From Aliihoeflea sp023389195 (GTDB lineage: Bacteria > Pseudomonadota > Alphaproteobacteria > Rhizobiales > Rhizobiaceae), in assembly GCA_023389195.1 (NCBI GenBank), contig JAEWET010000049.1, forward strand, positions 1 through 64,000: a DNA stretch of 64,000 nucleotides. The letters are read 5' to 3'. Each line of letters begins with the position of its first letter. Within the stretch, counting starts at the first letter, position 1. The notes under the pieces were generated by a model that did not search any database, was not told the origin of the DNA, and saw nothing but the letters and a program-made list of their open reading frames with translations. A program made the translations under genes and the position numbers. Shown piece after piece: positions 18,330 through 29,603 of this stretch.

Positions 18330-19943
18330 TCAGGCGCCCTGCGTTTCGTCCTGGGCCTCGCCCTCGGCAGCGGCTTCCTCTTCGGAGGCCAGATCGTCCT
18401 CGGTGATCCAGCCGGCCTTGAGGCGGGCGGCGACGACCATCTGCTCGGCATCGGCGCGGGTGACGCCGAAGGGCGACAGGACACCCTCGAACATCTTCGT
18501 CTCGCCGTCCTTGCGCTCCTTCCAGCCGACGAGATCGTCGACGGCGTAGCCGGCGAAGTCCTCGATCGACTTGACGTCGTCCTCGCCGACCGCGACCAAC
18601 ATCGCGGTCGTCATGCCGGGAATCTCGCGCAATTCGTCGAGGACGCCGAGCGTGCGGCGCTTCTCGTCATATTCGGATTCGATGCGCTCGAGATGCTCGC
18701 GGGCCCGCTCCTGAATCTCGGACGCCGTGTCCTCGTCGAAACCGTCGATCGACGCGATCTCGTCCGAGTCGACATAGGCGACTTCCTCGACGCTCGTGAA
18801 GCCTTCCGACGCCAGAACCTGGCCGACCATCTCGTCCACGTTGAGCGCGTCCATGAACAGGTTCGAACGCTCGACGAATTCCTTCTGGCGGCGCTGCGAT
18901 TCCTCTTCCTCGGTCAGGATGTCGATGTCCCAGCCGGTCAGTTGCGAGGCGAGGCGCACGTTCTGGCCGCGGCGGCCGATGGCCAGCGAGAGCTGGTCGT
19001 CCGGCACCACGACTTCGATGCGCTCGGCATCCTCGTCCAGAACGACCTTGGCGACTTCTGCCGGCTGCAGCGCGTTGACGATGAACGCGGCGGCGTCCTG
19101 GCTCCACGGAATGATGTCGATCTTCTCGCCCTGAAGCTCGCCGACAACGGCTTGGACGCGCGAGCCGCGCATACCGACGCAGGCGCCGACTGGGTCGATC
19201 GACGAGTCGCGCGAGATGACGGCGATCTTGGCGCGGGAGCCCGGATCGCGAGCAACCGACTTGATCTCGATGATGCCGTCGTAGATTTCCGGCACTTCCA
19301 TCTGGAAGAGCTTGGCCATGAACTGCGGATGGGTGCGCGACAGGAATATCTGCGGGCCGCGCTGCTCGCGGCGCACGTCGTAGACGTAGGCGCGGACGCG
19401 GTCGCCATACTTGTAGTTCTCGCGCGGGATCAGCTCGTCGCGGCGGATGATCGCCTCGCCACGGCCGAGGTCGACGATGACGTTGCCGTATTCGACGCGC
19501 TTGACCGAACCGTTGACGATCTCGCCGACGCGGTCGCGATATTCGTCATACTGGCGGTCGCGCTCGGCTTCGCGGACCTTCTGGACGATGACCTGCTTGG
19601 CCGACTGGGCGGCGATACGGCCGAAATCCATCGGCGGAAGCAGGTCCGCGATGAAATCGCCGACCTGTGCATCCGGATTGCGGTGGCGGGCATCCTCGAT
19701 CGAAATCTCCCGGGCATATTCCTCGACGGTCTCGACCACTTCGAGCAGGCGCTGCAGCTTCATCTCGCCGGTCGTCGGGTTGATGTCGGCGCGGATGTTG
19801 GTCTCCTGGCCGTAGCGCGAGCGCGCCGCCTTCTGGATGGCGTCGGCCATTGCGGCGATGACGATCTGCTTGTCGATCGACTTTTCGCGGGCGACGGCGT
19901 CGGCGATCTGCAGAAGCTCGAGCCTGTTTGCACTCACTGCCAT
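18330..19943 (-). CDS. nusA: transcription termination/antitermination factor NusA
   Basis: Binds RNA polymerase and nascent RNA and modulates pausing, termination and antitermination. The 537 residues contain the N-terminal polymerase-binding domain, an S1 domain (RVGEIVNGSVKRVEYGNVIVDLG), two KH domains (ACVGMRGSRVQAVVGELQGEKIDII and LAIGRRGQNVRLASQLTGW), and two acidic C-terminal repeats with the helix-hairpin-helix-like pattern. It lies 53 bases after rimP. A terminator-like hairpin upstream of rimP makes self-regulation by NusA a possibility. Confidence 0.97.
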   Translation of the reverse strand: MAVSANRLELLQIADAVAREKSIDKQIVIAAMADAIQKAARSRYGQETNIRADINPTTGEMKLQRLLEVVETVEEYAREISIEDARHRNPDAQVGDFIADLLPPMDFGRIAAQSAKQVIVQKVREAERDRQYDEYRDRVGEIVNGSVKRVEYGNVIVDLGRGEAIIRRDELIPRENYKYGDRVRAYVYDVRREQRGPQIFLSRTHPQFMAKLFQMEVPEIYDGIIEIKSVARDPGSRAKIAVISRDSSIDPVGACVGMRGSRVQAVVGELQGEKIDIIPWSQDAAAFIVNALQPAEVAKVVLDEDAERIEVVVPDDQLSLAIGRRGQNVRLASQLTGWDIDILTEEEESQRRQKEFVERSNLFMDALNVDEMVGQVLASEGFTSVEEVAYVDSDEIASIDGFDEDTASEIQERAREHLERIESEYDEKRRTLGVLDELREIPGMTTAMLVAVGEDDVKSIEDFAGYAVDDLVGWKERKDGETKMFEGVLSPFGVTRADAEQMVVAARLKAGWITEDDLASEEEAAAEGEAQDETQGA

Positions 19944-19996
19944 GGTAAGTCTCCTTGGGCACTTTGCCTGCGCAGCGCGCCAGGCGTCCGTCTCAA

Positions 19997-20629
19997 TCAG
20001 TTGTCGTTGTCGGCGTCGGGTCCGTCGCCTTCGAATTCCACGTCGTCGTCGAGTTTGCGCGCCTTCTTGGCGGCCTTGTCGCGCTTCAGCGTCTCGCGGA
20101 TCAGATCGTCGGTCAGGATCAGCTTGGCGTCACCGAGCGCGTCGTAAGGGATGCGCGCGACCGGTTCCTCGCCATAGCTGAGCTGATCGCTCTCGAGCGT
20201 GATGCCATCCTCGTCCGCCTCGACGATCTTGCCCTTGAAGCGCTTTCGCCCGGCGACCATCAGGCTGGTCTCGATCTTCGCCAGATGCCCCTTGGCCAGG
20301 ACGAAGTCGGACTTGCGCACCATCGGCCGGTCGATGCCCGGCGAGGACACTTCCAGATGGTAGGCCTTTTCGATCGGGTCCTCCACGTCGAGGACCGGCG
20401 AGACGGCGCGGCTGACCTCCTCGCAATCCTCGACCGTCATCGTGCCGTCGAAGCGCTCGGCCATGATCTGCAGCGTCAGCCCGTTCTGGCCCGACAGGCG
20501 TACCCGCACGAGCTGGTAGCCCATCGAACGCATCACCGGTTCGATGATCTGCGCAATGCGCGCATCGATGCCCGTCTCGCGGATGATGCGGTCGTCGCCC
20601 GAAGGTTTGGAAGTGCCGGTTTCGCTCAA
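19997..20629 (-). CDS. rimP: ribosome maturation factor RimP
   Basis: RimP assists early 30S assembly. The 210-residue protein has the diagnostic YHLEVSSPGIDRPMVRKSDF stretch and the EDCEEVSRAVSPVLDVEDPI motif, with an acidic, asparagine/aspartate-rich tail. No ATG fits the family N-terminus; the start is TTG at 20629, with AGGG seven bases upstream (SETGTSKPSGDDRIIRETGIDARI). It is the first gene of the rimP-nusA-ylxR-infB-rbfA-truB operon. An intrinsic terminator ends only about 29 bases upstream of this start, too close for a promoter in between. Confidence 0.94.
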   Translation of the reverse strand: MSETGTSKPSGDDRIIRETGIDARIAQIIEPVMRSMGYQLVRVRLSGQNGLTLQIMAERFDGTMTVEDCEEVSRAVSPVLDVEDPIEKAYHLEVSSPGIDRPMVRKSDFVLAKGHLAKIETSLMVAGRKRFKGKIVEADEDGITLESDQLSYGEEPVARIPYDALGDAKLILTDDLIRETLKRDKAAKKARKLDDDVEFEGDGPDADNDN

Positions 20630-20658
20630 TTGGTGACCCTGATCGTGCGGCCGGTAAC

Positions 20659-20691
20659 AAAAAAGAGCGGGACCGGGTGGACCCACTCTTT
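20659..20691 (-). terminator. intrinsic terminator in the rimP-nusA leader (attenuator candidate)
   Basis: On the minus strand AAAGAGTGGG (20691-20682) pairs with CCCGCTCTTT (20671-20662) around a ten-base loop, and the run of T continues to 20659. It stands between a good promoter (20746-20718) and the rimP start at 20629. It may also end transcripts coming from metK-trmB, but the rimP operon promoter seen here lies upstream of it, so operon transcripts must read through. Confidence 0.8.
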
Positions 20692-20717
20692 GCCATACCG
20701 ACCAAGAATTTGACGCT

Positions 20718-20746
20718 CCTATACGCCAACCGGCCCGTCCGATCAA
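20718..20746 (-). promoter_or_regulatory. sigma70-type promoter for the rimP-nusA operon
   Basis: Read on the minus strand, TTGATC (20746-20741) and TATAGG (20723-20718) are spaced by 17 bases. The predicted start of transcription is near 20711, giving a leader of about 50 bases before the terminator hairpin and about 80 bases before the TTG of rimP. Confidence 0.55.
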
Positions 20747-20860
20747 GAGCGGCGTTGGCCCCTGCATTCCTGCATGGCTGCCCTGACGAAGCGGTATTGG
20801 CGAAACCGCGGCAGCGCACCTATTTTTGTTGCATCGCACAATTCTGAAAGGATGGCAGCT

Positions 20861-21022
20861 ATGTCCCGTTCGCTCCAGCGCAGCGTTTCCAGCTTCTTCG
20901 GCATTTTCCGCAGCGCGATCGCCGTGTCCGCCGCCGCCGAAGCCGGCCGTCCTGCCCATGCGGGCGACCTTTCGCGCCTCGGCATCGACCCGGCCCAGTT
21001 CCGCGCCATTGAGCGCCGCTGA
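20861..21022 (+). CDS. small conserved-type protein, DUF1127-like
   Basis: A 53-residue basic protein (MSRSLQRSVSSFFGIF at the N-terminus, DLSRLGIDPAQFRAIERR at the end). The C-terminal Leu-x-Arg-Leu-Gly-Ile pattern resembles small DUF1127 proteins, which in Rhizobiales are often RNA-binding and stress-related, but the match is by eye and weak. AAGGA lies eight bases before the ATG. Its stop codon directly abuts the stop of trmB on the other strand with no base between (TGATCA at 21020-21025). Confidence 0.6.
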   Translation: MSRSLQRSVSSFFGIFRSAIAVSAAAEAGRPAHAGDLSRLGIDPAQFRAIERR

Positions 21023-21724
21023 TCAGATCCGCCTGAACGTCAGATAGGCAGGCGTGCGCCCCTCGCGGATCGCCTTCGCCTCATAGCGTGTGCCCGGCCA
21101 GCCTTCATAGGGCTGGCGCCAGTCGTCCGGGCCTTCCGCCTGCCAGTCGAAATCGCCATGCGCTCGGCAATGCGCCAGCGTCCAGTTGACGTAATGCGGG
21201 ATGTCGGAGGCGAAGCGGAATCTTGCGCCCGGCTTCAGGACGCGTGCGAAACGGTCGAGATTGACCGGGCTGACGAAGCGCCGCTTCCAGTGCCGTTTCT
21301 TCGTCCACGGATCGGGATAGAGAAGATCGATCCCCGACAGCGATGCCGCCGGCAGCCAGTCGAGAAGTTCGGTGGCGTCGTCGTCATGGAGCCGCACATT
21401 GGCGAGCGGCGCCGCATCGAACTGCGACACGAACTTCGCCATGCCGTTGACGAAGGGCTCGACGCCGATGAAGCCGGCTTGAGGAAAACGCGATGCCTCG
21501 TGATGAAAATGCTCGCCGCCGCCGAAGCCGATCTCCAGCCTGACCTTTTCCACCGGCGCTGCGAACAGCGGGCGCAGATCGGCGGGTGCCGGCGTCTTCA
21601 AATCGAGTTTCAGCCGCGGCAGGTGGGTCGCCATCTGCGCCACCTGCTTCGGGCTCATCGTCTTGCCGTGCCGGCGGCCGAAAAAGGCTTCAGTCGCCCG
21701 CTCTCCCCAAACGTGTCCCGACAT
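21023..21724 (-). CDS. trmB: tRNA (guanine-N7-)-methyltransferase TrmB
   Basis: SAM-dependent enzyme that makes 7-methylguanosine at position 46 of tRNA. The 233-residue protein has the TrmB SAM loop LEIGFGGGEHFHHEA and the family signature IDLLYPDPWTKKRHWKRRFV. The start MSGHVWGERATEAFFGRRHGK at 21724 lies two bases after the metK stop, so the pair is translationally linked. The longer open frame would run into metK and is not supported. Confidence 0.96.
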   Translation of the reverse strand: MSGHVWGERATEAFFGRRHGKTMSPKQVAQMATHLPRLKLDLKTPAPADLRPLFAAPVEKVRLEIGFGGGEHFHHEASRFPQAGFIGVEPFVNGMAKFVSQFDAAPLANVRLHDDDATELLDWLPAASLSGIDLLYPDPWTKKRHWKRRFVSPVNLDRFARVLKPGARFRFASDIPHYVNWTLAHCRAHGDFDWQAEGPDDWRQPYEGWPGTRYEAKAIREGRTPAYLTFRRI

Positions 21725-21726
21725 TT

Positions 21727-23013
<1,287 letters not shown>

Positions 23014-23136
23014 GATCGGGTGTCCCCTCTGGAAAGCGCTCTGCCGAAAGGGCAGGCGGACAGACGTGTAGCCAAGCGCAGAAGGCCCGGTCAAGACATG
23101 CTCGACCGAGTCCTCAAATCCGCCGGGCTCTTCCCT

Positions 23137-23556
23137 CTACGGCGTTTCGTCGTCGTCGGATGCGAGCGACTTGACCAGATCGATGATCCGGCGCCGAACT
23201 TTCGGATCGGAAATCTTGATGAAGGCGCGGGTGAGTTGCAGGCCCTCGGAACTGTTCAGGAAGTCGACCACATAGGTCGATCCGTCATCCTCCGAAAAGC
23301 CGCTGCGGTTCTCGTCTTGCCCCGGCGCGTCCTCGAAGAAATAGGAAACCGGAACGTTCATGACGGTTGAAATCGCCTGCAGGCGACTGGCACCGACACG
23401 GTTCGTGCCCTTTTCGTATTTCTGGATCTGCTGGAACGTGATCCCGAGCATTTCGCCAAGCTTTTCCTGGCTCATGCCGAGCATGTTACGACGCAACCGC
23501 ACCCGACTGCCGACGTGTATGTCGATCGGATTCGGCTTCTTCTTATTGGTTATCAT
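23137..23556 (-). CDS. Cro/C1-type HTH regulator (PraR/PhrR-like)
   Basis: A 139-residue protein with an N-terminal Xre-type helix-turn-helix at about 16-70 (VRLRRNMLGMSQEKLGEMLGITFQQIQKYEKGTNRVGA) and a C-terminal helical region (ALKISDPKVRRRIIDLVKSLA-like). Rhizobial orthologues upstream of metK include PhrR/PraR, which affect stress tolerance, attachment or quorum-sensing genes. The specific targets here are unknown. It lies between lnt and metK on the same strand, an order conserved in the group. Confidence 0.85.
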   Translation of the reverse strand: MITNKKKPNPIDIHVGSRVRLRRNMLGMSQEKLGEMLGITFQQIQKYEKGTNRVGASRLQAISTVMNVPVSYFFEDAPGQDENRSGFSEDDGSTYVVDFLNSSEGLQLTRAFIKISDPKVRRRIIDLVKSLASDDDETP

Positions 23557-23686
23557 GATGTCAGCCCATTGGAGCAGGCCATTGTCGTTGAGCTTTACGC
23601 TTCTGGCCGCGTGTCGTGCAAGCGCCCCAAGGCCCGCCCGACTCTAGATCGCGGTAATCTGACTATGAGTCGCTAATATATGTGTG

Positions 23687-25279
23687 TCAATTGACACGAT
23701 GGCGCGACCGCAGGTTGTTTGCTGTGGCAGCGATGCCAAGTGCGATCAGCAGGCTCCAGCCGACGAGACCGGGGCGCAATGGCGGCAGGAACGCTCCGGC
23801 CTCGCCGAGCGGAACGTCCACGTCGAGCACGCCGACGGCATCGACGGCCAATCCGTCGACTACGCGGCCATAACCATCGACCACCGCCGAGATGCCGTTG
23901 TTGGCGGCGCGAACGAGCGGCAGGCCCGATTCGACGGCGCGGAACTGGGCCTGGCGAAAATGCTGGTAGGGTCCGGGCGTATCGCCGAACCAGCCATCGT
24001 TGGTGACGTTGATCAGAAGCCTCGCATCGCCGACACCGCGGGGCGCGATACCAGGGAAAATCACCTCGTAGCAGATGAAGGGCAGGCCGGAGACGCCGCC
24101 GCCCAGATCGAGCGGCCGACGCGTCGAGCCTGCGGAAAAACCGCCAATGTTCTGCGCGAGTTGCCGCAGCCCGAAACGGGACAGGAACTCCTGGAACGGC
24201 AGGTATTCGCCGAACGGGACGAGCCGCACCTTGTCGAAGGCATCGACGATCTCGCCCGACCCGTCGATGACGACGATCGAATTGTAATAGGACGTCGCGC
24301 CCTCCCCGCGCGCTTCGGCGCGCACGATGCCGGCGAGCAGGCGCTGGTCGTCGTCGATGGCGGCGCCGAGCGCAACGAGGGCGTCGGGCCTGTCGCCGAA
24401 GAGGAACGGCACCGACGTTTCGGGCCACACGACGATGTCCGCCTTCTCGCCACCTTCCTCCACCGGCCGTGTCGTCAGGTCGAGATGCGCCTGGAAGATC
24501 CGGTCGCGCTCGGCCATGTCCCATTTCTGGCTCTGCAGAATCGACGGCTGGATCACGCGGATCGCGATCGTCTCGGCACCATCCGTCGCCTCGGCCTGCG
24601 AAAGACGAAGCCCGCCATAGCCCAGATGAAGGACGACCAGCCCGACGCCGAGCGCCGCACCCAGCTTCAGATGCGCGCGACCTGCAAGCAGCGCGGGCAG
24701 CGAAAAGACGAAGACGGCCAGGACGTTGATGCCGACCGCGCCGACAATGGCGATCGACTGCATGGCGAGCGGCACAGGCATCGCCGCATAGCCGACGGCG
24801 TTCCACGGAAACCCGGAAAAGAGAACCGAGCGCAGCCATTCGGCGAGCGCGAAGGCGACGGCAAGCGCTGCGATGCGCCCGATATCGTCGCTCCAGGCAA
24901 TCTTCGCGAGCGCCGCTGCAAACGCATAGAAGAACGCCAGAACCGCCGGCAGGCCGATGATGGCAAGAGGCAGAGCCCAGGCGAAGAGATCGGCCTCGAC
25001 CAGAAGCGCGTTGCCCGTCCACCAGAGGCCGACTAGGAAATAGCCGAAACCGAACAGCCAGCCGACCAGAAAGGACGGTGCGAGCCGGCTCAGGCCGCGC
25101 CGTTCGGGTGCGGCAACGGCCCCGTCAAGCAGCCAGACGAGAACCGGAAAAGCGACGAAAGCGGCAAGCGGAAAATCGAACGGCGCCTGAGACAGGCTCG
25201 CGAGCGCACCAGCAGCCAAGGCAACCAGCGCCCTGCCGGCCCCCGACAGGAGAATTATCTTGCCCGCAAGGCGCTCCAT
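23687..25279 (-). CDS. lnt: apolipoprotein N-acyltransferase
   Basis: Inner-membrane enzyme that adds the third acyl chain to lipoproteins. The 530 residues have about six to seven N-terminal membrane helices and a periplasmic nitrilase-fold domain with the Glu-Lys-Cys triad visible in WPETSVPF, FDKVRLVPFGEYLPF and LPFICYEVIFP, and a C-terminal helix. It is the last gene of the miaB-phoH-ybeY-corC-lnt run on this strand and is separated from corC by a 270-base gap filled by a palindromic repeat. Confidence 0.96.
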   Translation of the reverse strand: MERLAGKIILLSGAGRALVALAAGALASLSQAPFDFPLAAFVAFPVLVWLLDGAVAAPERRGLSRLAPSFLVGWLFGFGYFLVGLWWTGNALLVEADLFAWALPLAIIGLPAVLAFFYAFAAALAKIAWSDDIGRIAALAVAFALAEWLRSVLFSGFPWNAVGYAAMPVPLAMQSIAIVGAVGINVLAVFVFSLPALLAGRAHLKLGAALGVGLVVLHLGYGGLRLSQAEATDGAETIAIRVIQPSILQSQKWDMAERDRIFQAHLDLTTRPVEEGGEKADIVVWPETSVPFLFGDRPDALVALGAAIDDDQRLLAGIVRAEARGEGATSYYNSIVVIDGSGEIVDAFDKVRLVPFGEYLPFQEFLSRFGLRQLAQNIGGFSAGSTRRPLDLGGGVSGLPFICYEVIFPGIAPRGVGDARLLINVTNDGWFGDTPGPYQHFRQAQFRAVESGLPLVRAANNGISAVVDGYGRVVDGLAVDAVGVLDVDVPLGEAGAFLPPLRPGLVGWSLLIALGIAATANNLRSRHRVN

Positions 25280-25405
25280 TCACCCGTCCGCTGCCAGAAT
25301 CAAACCCCGCACCTCTTTAGCAAAGGCGCGCAGGCTTTCCAAACGGACGTGAGAATTGCGCTTTCGTGACTGATGGTATGCGCGGTTTTCGACTCGTTTG
25401 GTCGA

Positions 25406-25523
25406 AAGGGACCCCCACCCTTTATCCCTCCCCACAAGGGGAGGCGCCTCGCTGAAGGTCTTGCGTCACGCCGACGACTTTCCTCCCCCTTGTGGGGAGG
25501 GATAAAGGGTGGGGGTCCCCTTT
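25406..25523. repeat. long palindromic intergenic repeat between corC and lnt
   Basis: Arms of about 38 bases (about 25406-25443 and 25482-25523) are inverted copies of each other with only two small length differences in C-runs. The core reads CCCACCCTTTATCCCTCCCC on one arm and its complement on the other, with about 38 bases between arms. It can fold into a very stable hairpin on either strand. No transposase or coding frame is associated. It resembles the short palindromic repeats scattered in Rhizobiales intergenic regions. Confidence 0.85.
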
Positions 25524-25549
25524 GTAAAAAATCGGCTTAAATCCGAATC

Positions 25550-26611
25550 CTAGTTCGTCGCCTGCCGCACCTGACGCCGGCGGCGATCCGTTCCGCGGCT
25601 CTGCACGATCCGGACGCGCTTGACCCTTCGCGGGTCGGCGTCGAGCACGTGGAACTCGAAGCCCGGAATTGCCTGCACCACCTCGCCGCGCGCGGGCACG
25701 CGACCGAGCGCGTTGAAGATCATGCCGCCGATCGTGTCGACATATTCGCCGTGCTCGCCGGCCGAGAATGCGTCGCCGATCTTCTCGGCGACGTCGTCGA
25801 TCTCGGCCTTGGCATCGACGATGAAGACGCCGTCGCCCGCCTGCGTGATCATCGCCTCGTCGTCGTCATGCTCGTCCTCGATGTCGCCAACGACCATCTC
25901 GACGATGTCCTCCAGCGAGACAAGGCCGTCCGTGCCGCCATATTCGTCGATGACGAGCGCCATCTGCAGCCGTTCGGCCTGCATCCGAGCCATCAGGTCG
26001 GAGGCCAGCATCGACGGCGGCACGAAAAGCAGCTTCCGAACGAGGCTCAGTTCGCCGATGCTCTTTCCCAACTCCACATTCGACAAGTCCAGCGTAGCGG
26101 CGTTGAGCGGCTTCTTCGTCGCCCGCGACTTCTTCTGTCCGGCCGTGCGGGTGATGTGGGCGATGACGTCGCGGATGTGTACCATGCCGCGCGGATCGTC
26201 TAGCGTCTCGCCATAAACAGGCATGCGCGAATGGCCGAGCCGCTCGAACGTGACCATAAGGTCGCCGAGCGTCGTCGTGATCTCCACCGCCTGGATGTCG
26301 GCGCGGGGGATCATGACGTCCTCGACGCGCAGTTCGCGCAGCCGCAGGATGTTCTTGAGCATCGCCCGCTCGCCCGGCGAAAAGCCGGCCGAATCCAGCG
26401 AATGCTCGTCGAGCGCGTCGGCCAGATCCTCGCGGATCGACGAGCCGTTCCTGGGCCGGAAGAGCCCCGAGAGCCTGTGGAGGAAGGTTGTGGACTTGCC
26501 GGCAGTGCCAGCGGTCCTACTTTGGGCGTCCGAACCTTCGTCGGAGCCGCCTGTTTCCCCTTCGGGGGAAGCCTCAATCTGCGTTTGTTCGTTCATTGTC
26601 CCTAAGGCCAT
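25550..26611 (-). CDS. corC: CBS-domain hemolysin/CorC family protein (YbeX type)
   Basis: A 353-residue cytosolic protein with a CBS pair (about 95-230: VEDVMIPRADIQAVE, MALVIDEYGGTDGLVSLEDIVEMVVG) and a C-terminal CorC_HlyC domain (about 250-335). It lacks the N-terminal DUF21 membrane part of other family members, so it matches the short YbeX/CorC form found beside ybeY. That form is linked to magnesium and cobalt homeostasis and to ribosome metabolism in E. coli. A second ATG at 26596 also has an AGGG site. It follows ybeY by 14 bases. Confidence 0.9.
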   Translation of the reverse strand: MALGTMNEQTQIEASPEGETGGSDEGSDAQSRTAGTAGKSTTFLHRLSGLFRPRNGSSIREDLADALDEHSLDSAGFSPGERAMLKNILRLRELRVEDVMIPRADIQAVEITTTLGDLMVTFERLGHSRMPVYGETLDDPRGMVHIRDVIAHITRTAGQKKSRATKKPLNAATLDLSNVELGKSIGELSLVRKLLFVPPSMLASDLMARMQAERLQMALVIDEYGGTDGLVSLEDIVEMVVGDIEDEHDDDEAMITQAGDGVFIVDAKAEIDDVAEKIGDAFSAGEHGEYVDTIGGMIFNALGRVPARGEVVQAIPGFEFHVLDADPRRVKRVRIVQSRGTDRRRRQVRQATN

Positions 26612-26625
26612 GTTGGCCCTACCAG

Positions 26626-27096
26626 TTAGACATACGGATCGGGAATGGCAAGACGCGCGAGCACCTTGCGTTCCAGCCCCTCCATCTCGTCCGCCTCTGC
26701 GTCATTTTCGTGGTCGTAGCCCAGAAGATGAAGCAAGCCGTGGACGATCAGATGGGTCAGATGGTGCGCGAACGGCTTTGCTTCCAGTGCCGCTTCGGCC
26801 GAAACCGTCTCGAAGGCCAGAATAACGTCTCCGAGCATCGGCGGCAACGGATCGCCCGGCGCGATCTCGAATGCCGGGAAGGAGAGGACGTTGGTCGCCT
26901 TGTCCTTCCCGCGCCAGTCCCGGTTGAGGACGCGGATCGAGGCGTCGTCGGTGAAGAGCAGGCTGAGTTCGGAGGCCGGACCGGCGATATCGAGTTCGGC
27001 GAAGACGGCGTCGGCCGCTCGTTCGGCATGGCCGCGCAGTTCGTCTTCGGCCGGCCAGTCGCCGGCCTCCATCGCGATGTCGATCTCGATCGTCAT
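26626..27096 (-). CDS. ybeY: endoribonuclease YbeY
   Basis: Single-strand endoribonuclease that matures the 3' end of 16S rRNA and takes part in ribosome quality control. The 156 residues end with the zinc site HLIVHGLLHLLGYDH, the three-histidine signature of the family. The start ATG is two bases after the phoH stop. In Rhizobiales YbeY also affects sRNA-dependent regulation. All its neighbours (phoH, corC, miaB) are the standard ones. Confidence 0.97.
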   Translation of the reverse strand: MTIEIDIAMEAGDWPAEDELRGHAERAADAVFAELDIAGPASELSLLFTDDASIRVLNRDWRGKDKATNVLSFPAFEIAPGDPLPPMLGDVILAFETVSAEAALEAKPFAHHLTHLIVHGLLHLLGYDHENDAEADEMEGLERKVLARLAIPDPYV

Positions 27097-27098
27097 TT

Positions 27099-28142
27099 TC
27101 AGACCTGAAGCGGCCCCCGGCCGGGCATGCCAGCGCCTTCCCGGTCATAGGCGCGTACGATCTCGGCGACGAGCGAATGACGCACAACGTCGACGTCGTT
27201 GAAGCGGCAGGTGACGATGCCCGGTACGTCGGTGAGGATGCGCAGCGCCTCGACGAGGCCCGACTTGGTGTTGGGCGGAAGGTCGATCTGGCTCGGATCG
27301 CCAGTGACGATCATGCGCCCGCCCTCGCCCAGGCGGGTCAGGAACATTTTCATCTGCATCGGCGTCGTGTTCTGCGCCTCGTCGAGGATGATCGCGGCAT
27401 TGCGCAGTGTGCGCCCACGCATGAAGGCGAGCGGCGCGATCTCGATGACTTCGGCGGCGATGGCGCGTTCCACCTTGTCGGCCGGCATCATGTCGTAAAG
27501 CGCGTCGTAGAGCGGGCGCAGATAGGGATCGACCTTCTCCTTCATGTCGCCCGGCAGGAAGCCGAGCCGCTCGCCCGCCTCCACCGCCGGCCGCGACAGG
27601 ATGATGCGTTCCACCGCGCCGCGTTCGAGAAGCATCGCGGCATGTGCGACGGCGAGATAGGTCTTGCCAGTGCCGGCGGGCCCGATGCCGAACACCAGCT
27701 CGGAGCGCTCCAGCGCGCGCATATAGGCGTCCTGGTTGACCGAGCGGGCATAGATGGTGCGCTTGCGCGTCGCGATCTGTGCAGCCGCCATCTTGCCCTT
27801 GCGCTCCAGGGTCGGCAGCGTCAACTGGTCGTCGGCGGCGATCGAGATGCGGATCGCGCCGTCGACCTCCGACGGCGAGACGTCGTGACCCTTCTGGAGG
27901 AGGCCGTAGAGATAATCCAGCGCGCGACGCGCCTGTTCGGCCGCGCCCGGCTCGCCGCGAATCGAGAGCTGGTTGCCCTTGGAACGGATGTCGAGGCCGA
28001 GCTTCTGCTCGATGCGCGCCAGATTCTCGTCGAACTGACCGTAAAGGGCGGAGGCAAGTCCGTTGTTGTCGAAGGTGAGTACGATATGCGCCATGTCCGA
28101 CGCCCCCTGGGGGCCGGGCTTCAGTTCCGGTGCGACGCTCAA
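27099..28142 (-). CDS. phoH: PhoH-like ATPase (YbeZ)
   Basis: A 347-residue PhoH-family ATPase with an N-terminal KH-like region and a helicase-like core: Walker A FGIGPAGTGKTYLAVAHA, Walker B IILDEAQNTTP and the GDPSQIDLP motif. YbeZ is a partner of YbeY in RNA metabolism. The TTG at 28142 is preferred because AGGAG lies six bases upstream; another TTG at 28172 overlaps the miaB stop, and an ATG at 28094 would remove a usual N-terminal extension. It belongs to the miaB-phoH-ybeY-corC run. Confidence 0.93.
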   Translation of the reverse strand: MSVAPELKPGPQGASDMAHIVLTFDNNGLASALYGQFDENLARIEQKLGLDIRSKGNQLSIRGEPGAAEQARRALDYLYGLLQKGHDVSPSEVDGAIRISIAADDQLTLPTLERKGKMAAAQIATRKRTIYARSVNQDAYMRALERSELVFGIGPAGTGKTYLAVAHAAMLLERGAVERIILSRPAVEAGERLGFLPGDMKEKVDPYLRPLYDALYDMMPADKVERAIAAEVIEIAPLAFMRGRTLRNAAIILDEAQNTTPMQMKMFLTRLGEGGRMIVTGDPSQIDLPPNTKSGLVEALRILTDVPGIVTCRFNDVDVVRHSLVAEIVRAYDREGAGMPGRGPLQV

Positions 28143-28168
28143 TCGGCTCTCCTCATTGGTGCCTGACC

Positions 28169-29554
<1,386 letters not shown>

Positions 29555-29603
29555 GCGGCGAGCCTCTAACGCTTTTTGGCGCCGAAGGACAGACCGCGCG
29601 TGA

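Noticed and set aside
20659..20711. Leader peptide ORF starting at an ATG within the rimP leader
   Set aside because: An ATG (MAKSGSTRSRSF) exists before the terminator, but it has no ribosome-binding site and the frame runs on into rimP.
23014..23136. Possible SAM riboswitch in the metK leader
   Set aside because: The spacer has only a short CTGCC/GGCAG hairpin near the start; I could not match the SAM-II or SAM/SAH consensus pairing.
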